From NCBI GenBank assembly GCA_033026295.1, contig CM065176.1, positions 2,802,501 to 2,866,500 on the forward strand: DNA of 64,000 nt, given 5' to 3'. Shown here one piece after another: positions 58,901 to 64,000 of the stretch. Origin of the DNA: Channa striata (taxonomy: Eukaryota; Chordata; Actinopteri; Anabantiformes; Channidae). Both the position numbers and the translations under genes were made by a program. Positions within the stretch are counted from its first letter, which is position 1, and the number at the start of each line of letters is the position of its first letter. The notes under the pieces are model-generated. The model had not been told where the DNA came from and made no database searches. It saw only the letters and a list, made by a program, of their open reading frames with translations.

Positions 58901-61900
58901 TAGTTTTTTATGCTTAAATACATTCTCAAGTCAGTCGGATTAGCTTGAAGTATACTTTCTGTTATTTATTCTGCACATTGATATCGATGAATCAGAGTAA
59001 GCTACAGAACAACAACGCAGTACAGAATAGCATGATAAAAAATGGGGGGATTAAAGAGTCACAGTGACTAATTTCTATATCTGTCTTCTTTTTTTAAACT
59101 TCACTCACTGATTGATGTCATGGTTATTATATTGGACATTTGATGTTTAATTTAAGTCAAACAGTTAAAACTATTTAAAGGAGTTGATTCAGCTCTTGTA
59201 TAATCATACTGTATGATGCTGTTGAACTGTACTGTGTTATGCAGTACAGGTGAATATGTACTTGGTCCAGCTTCTTTTGATACAAATATGCAAAAATAAA
59301 TAATAGGGAATTCTGTTAGTAGAACACAGCACAGCTCAACAGCCTCTAAGATGATAGTACATCAATAGAAAAGATACTCCGCAGCTTGCGCTATCAATGA
59401 ATTGCATGCAGATTTGCCTTTAAAATAAAAAATATCACTCATTTTATTTACGTGACATGGGTGTATCACAATATTATGGTGTCCTGAAATCTATGGGTAA
59501 ACACTGCTGTAATTGTTACATGGTAAAAGCAAGATGTACCAAAAAAACAAAATCTTGTACAGAGAAAATATGGAATTTTTTTCCTAACATTTTGAAGGTT
59601 CTGTAAACATGTATGCTGAGCAGTGTTTGTTTTCCACCAACAGAAGAATGTGATGAAAACAACGTGGGGGATGCTGGATCCTCCAGTGGGCAATACGAGG
59701 CTCAGTGTGGTCCGACTGGTCGCTAGTCTGCTGCAAAGCAACACGCACAGCATCAGCGTAGAACTCATTAACCTCAACACAATAGGAGTCATACTAGTGA
59801 GTACCATTTATAGTTTTCACATTTGGTTTGGTTAACTCGCAGATTTTTTCTTTGTCCTAAGAGGTTTTGATTATTTTGTAAGAGTTTTGACTGTGTTGGG
59901 CAGTTTTTTGTCCGCAACAGATGTCACCTGGTTCAGTTTAGAGCCTTTGTATTCTAGAGGTGTTCTTAGGCCGATTGTATGGATTCATCTTATGTGTAAG
60001 GGAAAATGACACAAGCGTAAAAAATAAAGGACACACGGAGACATTTAACATTTACACTCAGTCATTTGGCAGATTCTTTATCCAAAGTGAGTTACAAGTG
60101 AAGTAAAAGGCAAGAAAACGAATCTAAGTCAGGGACTGTGACTGATGAGTGTACAGGGTTTGGTAGCTTGGTTCATCACTGTGGGAACATGTAAGCTGCA
60201 GAGTTTTGCTTGGGATTTTTTGCGTGGTGATGAGACAATAGGATGCTATTTTTTGGTGAAGCTCAGTGGGCAGGATGGATTGTAGCCCTGAATTAAGGAG
60301 TTGAGGCAAGCACCTGCTCTTAAGTTGACCACTTTGTAGGCAAGGGTAAGGGCTTTGGAGAACAACTTTGTCCAGCTTCTCCTAGTAGTATTCAGTTTTT
60401 GCTTTGGAAACACTGTGAGAAAAAACGTGCTGATATGAAGCAAGAGCAGATAGCAGGACACAGAGACTATCCTGACAGGTTAAAAGTGGAAGTGGGGTAA
60501 GAATATGTGAGGGACTAGGAAGAAAGAAATAAAATTCCAACATTTTTATATTTTTATTTTCATATTTTAGTTCTTTGGTCAGTCTTCGCTGTTTTTTGCA
60601 TTTTTGAAGTGTTCTGTAAGTAAAGTTGGCTCAACTTGTCAACGATGACACACTGTTGGGTGCTGTAGTGGAAAAGTTCCAGGAAGTCCAGCCTCACTTC
60701 CCGGTCCTGATGGGCAAGAAATGTGAGAAAAGGTGAAATTGGTGGGATGTGTAGCTGGGTTAGCTTTATTCTGTATGGTGATCCAGGTTTCTGTAATTGC
60801 TAGCTGATAAAAGCTTGAATAAAATCAGCCTTGTTGAGTGCAGACAGTTGCACAGAGCAAGTAAAAAAGAATTAGGGGAAAAAGTGGTTTGTCTTTCATG
60901 AGAGTGACATTTCCTGCATTTTGGAGGAAATGGACAGTAGAGGTAATGAACTTGGAGAAAAATGTGAAGGTCAAGTGCAGCACAGACGTGGAGGAAGTAC
61001 GTGAAGAAAAAAATGGCCAAGCCTCGGCCAATCCTTGTAACACGTTCCTATACTACAGTTCCTTGCTCAGTAGACTCACACAGGTAGACTCACTGGTGTT
61101 TACACAAGAAGTCCTTAGGCTTCCAGTGATGCTCCAGCAGGACAGGTGCCTGTATAAATGGTGTTAATTGGCTACAGCTGAAATGGCAGTTGATAGGCAC
61201 CTCATGTTTCCGTCTCTATACAAGCATATTCTCAAGTGCAAGTCTACTAAAAGTGTCTGCTATCAGGTTGTTTAGGGCAAACACGGCTAAAAGGGTGTAT
61301 GTGAAATCGTGTTTAACTATTTATAATTTATTTATGTAGGTGTAAATAACATAAAATAAAATCTGGGATTCTTAACTTTTGTTTCATATTAATTGTTTAA
61401 GTCTAAACCCACGTTCTCAGTTTACAGCAAAAATAAAGTTAACTTTGAGTTAACTTTGCTGTTTGGAAATACTGTCGGGAAAAACATCACTATGCCCATC
61501 TAGGTGTTTTCCAGCGCATCCGAAATGGATGGTATGTTTTCCATTTAGCCAGTCTCGAAAAGTCAAGATACCACTGTTCTCTTCTGGCTGTTTTAATGTT
61601 TAGTAATGATTGAAAAATGTACCAAATTTGCCATGCTCTTCCTGCTTCAGAGAACACAGCAGTTCTACACCTATATTTACATGTTCACTGGAGCACACAC
61701 TGCATGGCACATAGTCTTTAGGTATGGAGAGAGACAAATGTTTGGTGTTTTTGTGCGAAGAAGACATTAAAGATGTGAATGCATTTGCAAACAGTTTGAG
61801 ACTGCCTCTTAACCAAGTCTGAAATTATTAGCTTTGACTTGGATCCACCTGTACACTATGCACCTATAGTAAATATTAATCAATATCCATACAGAGTTGA

Positions 61901-63572
61901 TAATGTCCCAGAAAAAAACAGAGCTTTGGGTAGTTAATAAGAGCCCTTTTGCAATCTTTGAGTGCTGCTGTGTTTTTAAGTTTTTAAATTTTGTGTATTC
62001 AGTTTAGAGAGGTTTTGAAGTGGTGGTGAAGGTACTCTAGCTTATACATGGAAAGATTTCAAAGGAGAATGTATATGTACGTTTATTGTCAAATGTTAAA
62101 CTAATATTTAATAATGTAATCTTGAGCATCACCATAATGTCTGGAACAAAACAGCTGTGTAAATTTGTCATTTTAAATACTAGAAAGGCAATATAATAGG
62201 ACGACCATAAGAAAAAAAAAATTATCCAGACAGAGCAATTACCAGTAGACTATCCAAACTTAATAATACCGGTCAAGGCAGATGGCCGTCCTTCCTGAGC
62301 CTGGTTCTGCTGGAGGTTTCTTCCGTTAAAGGGAGTTTTTCCTCTCCACTGTTGCAGGGGGATTTGTTGGGTTTTCTCTACCTGTTTGTATAGTCTTGAC
62401 TTTATTATGTAAAGTGCCCTGAGATGACCTTTAATAATAAAATAAAGTTTTGTTTTGAATTAATAATTTTTGTTTTGATCCACAGGACATGTATTTTAAA
62501 TACATCTGGAACAACTTCCTTCACATTCAAGTGGAGATCTGCACAGCAATGATTCTGGCTATGCCTCCAGCCCCCACTGACATCCAGCCAGATGCAGAGC
62601 AGGAGCATGCAAGGGAGAGCATCCTCATTAAACATGTAAGATTAGGATAAAAAAATTGTAATACTAAATTGGGCTCCTAAGCGTTACCTTATTTGACGTT
62701 TAGTTTTGGTTGCCTCTAGGTCTGTACCATTGACATATGCAATTACTGAAAATTATCTTTTACATAACCCGGGAAATATTGTGTTTGCGCATGTCTGACC
62801 ATAGACACAGCATCAGTAAGAAATAGACTATAGGCACTTGTGTGGGGCACAAAACAAACAAAAAAAAAACAATTGCTAATTGCAGTTCGGTACATGCTCC
62901 ATTCGCCCTGTTTTGAAATGCAATAACTAATGATAACTAGCTGGGCGCGTATAAAAGTGTCTTTGTGCAAGTCACTGAACCCTTAAAACATCTCCACACC
63001 AGCAATACGGTGGAAATCTTACTTTAACGTCTGTAAAAGAAAAAGACGTGAAAAAAACAAACGGTTGAACTTGGCAATGCTCTCCCACCTGCTTTACAAT
63101 AATCTTACCAAACTGAAAACTGTGGTCTTAGAACCGTATTATGAACCGCGCCATGAATTCCACTACTAGTAATTGTGTTTAATTTTTGTGTATTTTTTCC
63201 AACAGCTGTTTCAAAAGTGCCAGTTTATTCAGAGAATCATAGATGCCTGGAACTCCAATGAGAAGGAACAGTGAGTATTCAGCTGTTCTGCAAATTAGAC
63301 CAATGTTAAAAAGTTAAATGGCACAATAAATAAATGTCTCAAAATTATGATTAAGGATTATAGTCATGGTTCAGATTAGTTAATAAATCATTTTTTGGGG
63401 GTGATAAAAATTATTACAAAGTAATATTTTATTGATGTGTTCCATTGTGTTTTTAGGGCAGAAGGTGGTCGGCGACGAGGCTACATGGGCCACCTCACCA
63501 GAATAGCCAACTCGATAGTTCATAACTGTGACAAAGGCCCTAATGGACCGCAGATACAACAACTTGTCTCTG
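48740..63572 (+). CDS. ppp6r3: Protein phosphatase 6 regulatory subunit 3 (SAPS domain), 3' incomplete
   Basis: Binds the PP6 catalytic subunit and directs it to substrates. Eleven coding exons join in phase: 48740-48966 (exon starts 48733), 52593-52779, 52957-53094, 55081-55146, 56233-56345, 56658-56771, 57288-57414, 59644-59796, 62486-62635, 63206-63270 and 63457-63572. They give 485 residues, essentially the SAPS domain; the Ser/acid-rich C-terminal half lies beyond the window (full family length about 870). Signatures: MFWKFDLHTTSHIDTLLEKE at the start, LQECKAQN, YPNISCELLTSDVSQINDRL, NPLLASFFSKVLSILIGRKP, HIGTSAIMDLLLRMLTCIEP, WLNEEKVIQRLVDMVQPSQD, RHSNASQSLCEIIRLSRDQM, MKTTWGMLDPPVGNTRLSVV, GGRRRGYMGHLTRIANSIVH. 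These fit PPP6R3 better than PPP6R1 or PPP6R2. The ATG has A at -3. An in-frame stop (TAA at 48968) just past the first donor shows the splice is needed. Confidence 0.93.
49119..49334 (+). mobile_element. RTE-like LINE 3' tail
   Basis: Contains 'cactctaaactgcctgtaga', 'gtgaatgtgagtgtaaatgg', 'gtagcgacttgtccagc', then 'gatgatggatggatagatg'. These are diagnostic of a common fish RTE-linked tail. In ppp6r3 coding intron 1. Confidence 0.7.
50308..51000 (-). mobile_element. L2-type LINE 3' end, interrupted by a MITE
   Basis: Reverse of the common tail from 50308 ('aattcaattccactttattt') to 50450, then the insert 50451-50697. It continues at 50706 ('gaagaatcctccagcagaac', 'ggctcagggtgggcggccat') into a minus-strand non-coding or late coding part to about 51000. 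Confidence 0.88.
50451..50697. mobile_element. hAT-like MITE with 8-bp target-site duplication
   Basis: Starts CAGTGTTTCTCAAATAGTG and ends AATAATTGAGAAGCACTG. The termini are inverted (CAGTGTTTCTCAA against CAGTGCTTCTCAA). Flanks are CTTTAACG (50443-50450) and CTTTAATG (50698-50705), an 8-bp duplication with one change. The inside is G/C-rich with long G and C runs and no coding potential. Confidence 0.9.
51001..52592 (+). other. ppp6r3 coding intron 1, right part
   Basis: No recognised element or exon in this stretch up to the acceptor at 52591-52592. Short frames at 51977-52171 and 52362-52559 have no splice-compatible, family-like content. Confidence 0.5.
53095..55080 (+). other. ppp6r3 intron before exon 55081
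   Basis: Mostly unassigned. The part 53945-54200 ('ctttattgagggcagtacat', 'gctaggagctcatttttatc') resembles an antisense interspersed repeat, but its family could not be named. Confidence 0.4.
55321..55762 (+). repeat. Diverged local direct duplication
   Basis: Copy 1 at 55321-55462 and copy 2 at 55654-55758 share TGTGCATCATTATGCGTT, AATCCAAATATGATCT, GACATATTCTA, ATCATCTGACAAAT and GATTTAAAAG in the same order, with small indels. It lies in a ppp6r3 intron. Confidence 0.75.
55801..55928. repeat. Short direct repeat and (TA)n microsatellite
   Basis: GTAGTGGGCATTGGTAT occurs at 55801-55817 and again at 55847-55863, and the second copy runs into about 65 bases of TA repeat. Confidence 0.9.
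57780..58130 (+). mobile_element. Tc1-like transposase relic
   Basis: The plus-strand frame near 57880-58020 reads TVAKRKTPTANDRRILCLLK, then RNP, stop, and IRNTLKQSGEACLLD. This resembles the linker and second DNA-binding motif of Tc1-type transposases. Stops interrupt it and no terminal repeats were identified. Confidence 0.5.
58420..58690 (-). mobile_element. Two LINE 3' tails side by side
   Basis: 58420-58550 ('tcaaattttatttgccacgt', 'cacagtacgacatgcttttt') is the reversed 3' end of a Rex1-type LINE. 58553-58690 ('ttgcagatgcttttacccaa', 'agcgacgtacaagtgaggta') matches the 3' end of the LINE at 40237. Both are short and reversed relative to ppp6r3. Confidence 0.65.
60045..60480 (-). mobile_element. 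LINE 3' end of the 40237 type, diverged
   Basis: Starts 'tcagtcatttggcagattct' and 'ttatccaaagtgagttacaa'. The minus-strand frame 60461-60246 reads LAYKVVNLRAGACLNSLIQG, a typical non-LTR terminal segment. It shares 'gttgaccact' with 'gtaggcaag' with the 40237 copy. Confidence 0.65.
60481..62264 (+). other. ppp6r3 intron, unassigned
   Basis: No exon or classified repeat was recognised. The plus-strand frame 60889-61167 and minus-strand frames 61043-60766 have no family features. Confidence 0.45.
62265..62462 (+). mobile_element. L2-type LINE 3' tail beside ppp6r3 exon at 62486
   Basis: Runs 'ggtcaaggcagatggccgtc', 'gaggtttcttccgttaaagg', 'gtgccctgagatgac', 'aaataaagttttgttttgaa'. It ends about 23 bases before the acceptor CCACAG|GACATG. 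Same orientation as ppp6r3. Confidence 0.85.
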
Positions 63573-64000
63573 GTAAAAAAAGTCCACACGCATGTTTCGT
63601 CCAGTTGTATGTTTCTTCACTTGTTCGGTTATGTCCTCTACAGTTTGCTCCTTTGTTGCCTTAGTGCACAATTGTACATAGGTGGAGAGGATGAGCTGTC
63701 GTATGAGTCTTCAGATCTCCAGAAAATGTTCACATACATGTTCAATCGGACTGATCATCCAAGTAATCAACTGAATGACACACTTTTACTCCTATATGAC
63801 TTAAAAGATTTCTGGCATGTGGCTTGTCACTCATCAAAAACCAATCGTGGATTCTTATGGAGTGTTTAGTCTGACCTCCACATCGATGTTGCAAAAAGTG
63901 TATTATACCAGATTAACAAAAAAAGCACAAGTGTCAAAATTAAAATAAAACCTCTCTGCTGCACAAAGCAGAAGTACTTCATTACTATACTTAAGTACAC
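63573..64000 (+). other. ppp6r3 intron, right edge
   Basis: Begins at the GTAAAA donor after 63572. A plus-strand frame continues through it to about 63869 but shows no SAPS-family sequence, so the next exon is expected beyond the window. Confidence 0.6.

Larger units (their letters stand above)
57415..59643 (+). other. ppp6r3 intron between exons 57288-57414 and 59644-59796
   Basis: Holds a Tc1 scrap (57780-58130) and two LINE 3' tails (58420-58690). The rest (58700-59640) is AT-rich with no recognised feature. Confidence 0.5.

Noticed and set aside
1..64000. CRISPR arrays, operons, phage or plasmid systems, riboswitches
   Set aside because: No regular spaced repeats, prokaryotic gene layout or such motifs were seen; all evidence is for vertebrate nuclear DNA.

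Overview
The window is vertebrate nuclear DNA, most likely from a teleost (ray-finned) fish. Evidence: small exons with GT/AG splice sites in long AT-rich introns, proteins matching vertebrate RIC8 and PPP6R families, and dense repeats of kinds typical of fish: L2/Rex1-like LINE tails, tRNA-derived SINEs, RTE-like tails, Tc1-like and hAT-like DNA transposons, and an LTR. Nothing bacterial is present: no operons, CRISPR arrays or insertion sequences.

Three protein-coding genes are supported, with exons rebuilt by hand from homology, splice signals and reading phase. (1) 1950-11183, plus strand: the last eight exons of a gene that starts before the window. They encode a basic, serine- and proline-rich tail of about 680 residues with SH3-ligand-like stretches. 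Identity is uncertain; a CARMIL-type actin regulator is the best guess. (2) 17732-39833, minus strand: complete ric8a-like gene (synembryn, chaperone/exchange factor for G-protein alpha subunits), 14 coding exons, 581 residues. (3) From about 45.7 kb to beyond the right edge, plus strand: ppp6r3 (SAPS3), the regulatory subunit of protein phosphatase 6. Its CpG/CCAAT/YY1-type promoter lies near 45.6-45.9 kb, a non-coding exon is at 48416-48585, and eleven coding exons (485 residues) are in the window. Gene 1 and ric8a converge; ric8a and ppp6r3 diverge from GC-rich promoters about 6 kb apart. The genes belong to different signalling pathways and their adjacency implies no shared function.

Repeats: the region between gene 1 and ric8a holds SINEs, a reversed RTE-like tail, a solo LTR with a 5-bp target duplication, and an L2 relic. 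The 7.4-kb ric8a intron at 26001-33363 carries a Tc1-like deletion derivative and a nested stack of LINE fragments, all on the ric8a strand. Between ric8a and ppp6r3 lie a LINE 3' end, a Tc1 scrap, an LTR fragment and a SINE. ppp6r3 introns carry an L2 tail split by a hAT-like MITE with an 8-bp duplication, an RTE-like tail, Tc1 and LINE scraps, a diverged local duplication, and an L2 tail ending beside exon 9. No undescribed biological system was found. The more interesting points are the unassigned gene 1, the divergence of the RIC8 protein, L2 tails ending within bases of splice sites, and the nested insertions.
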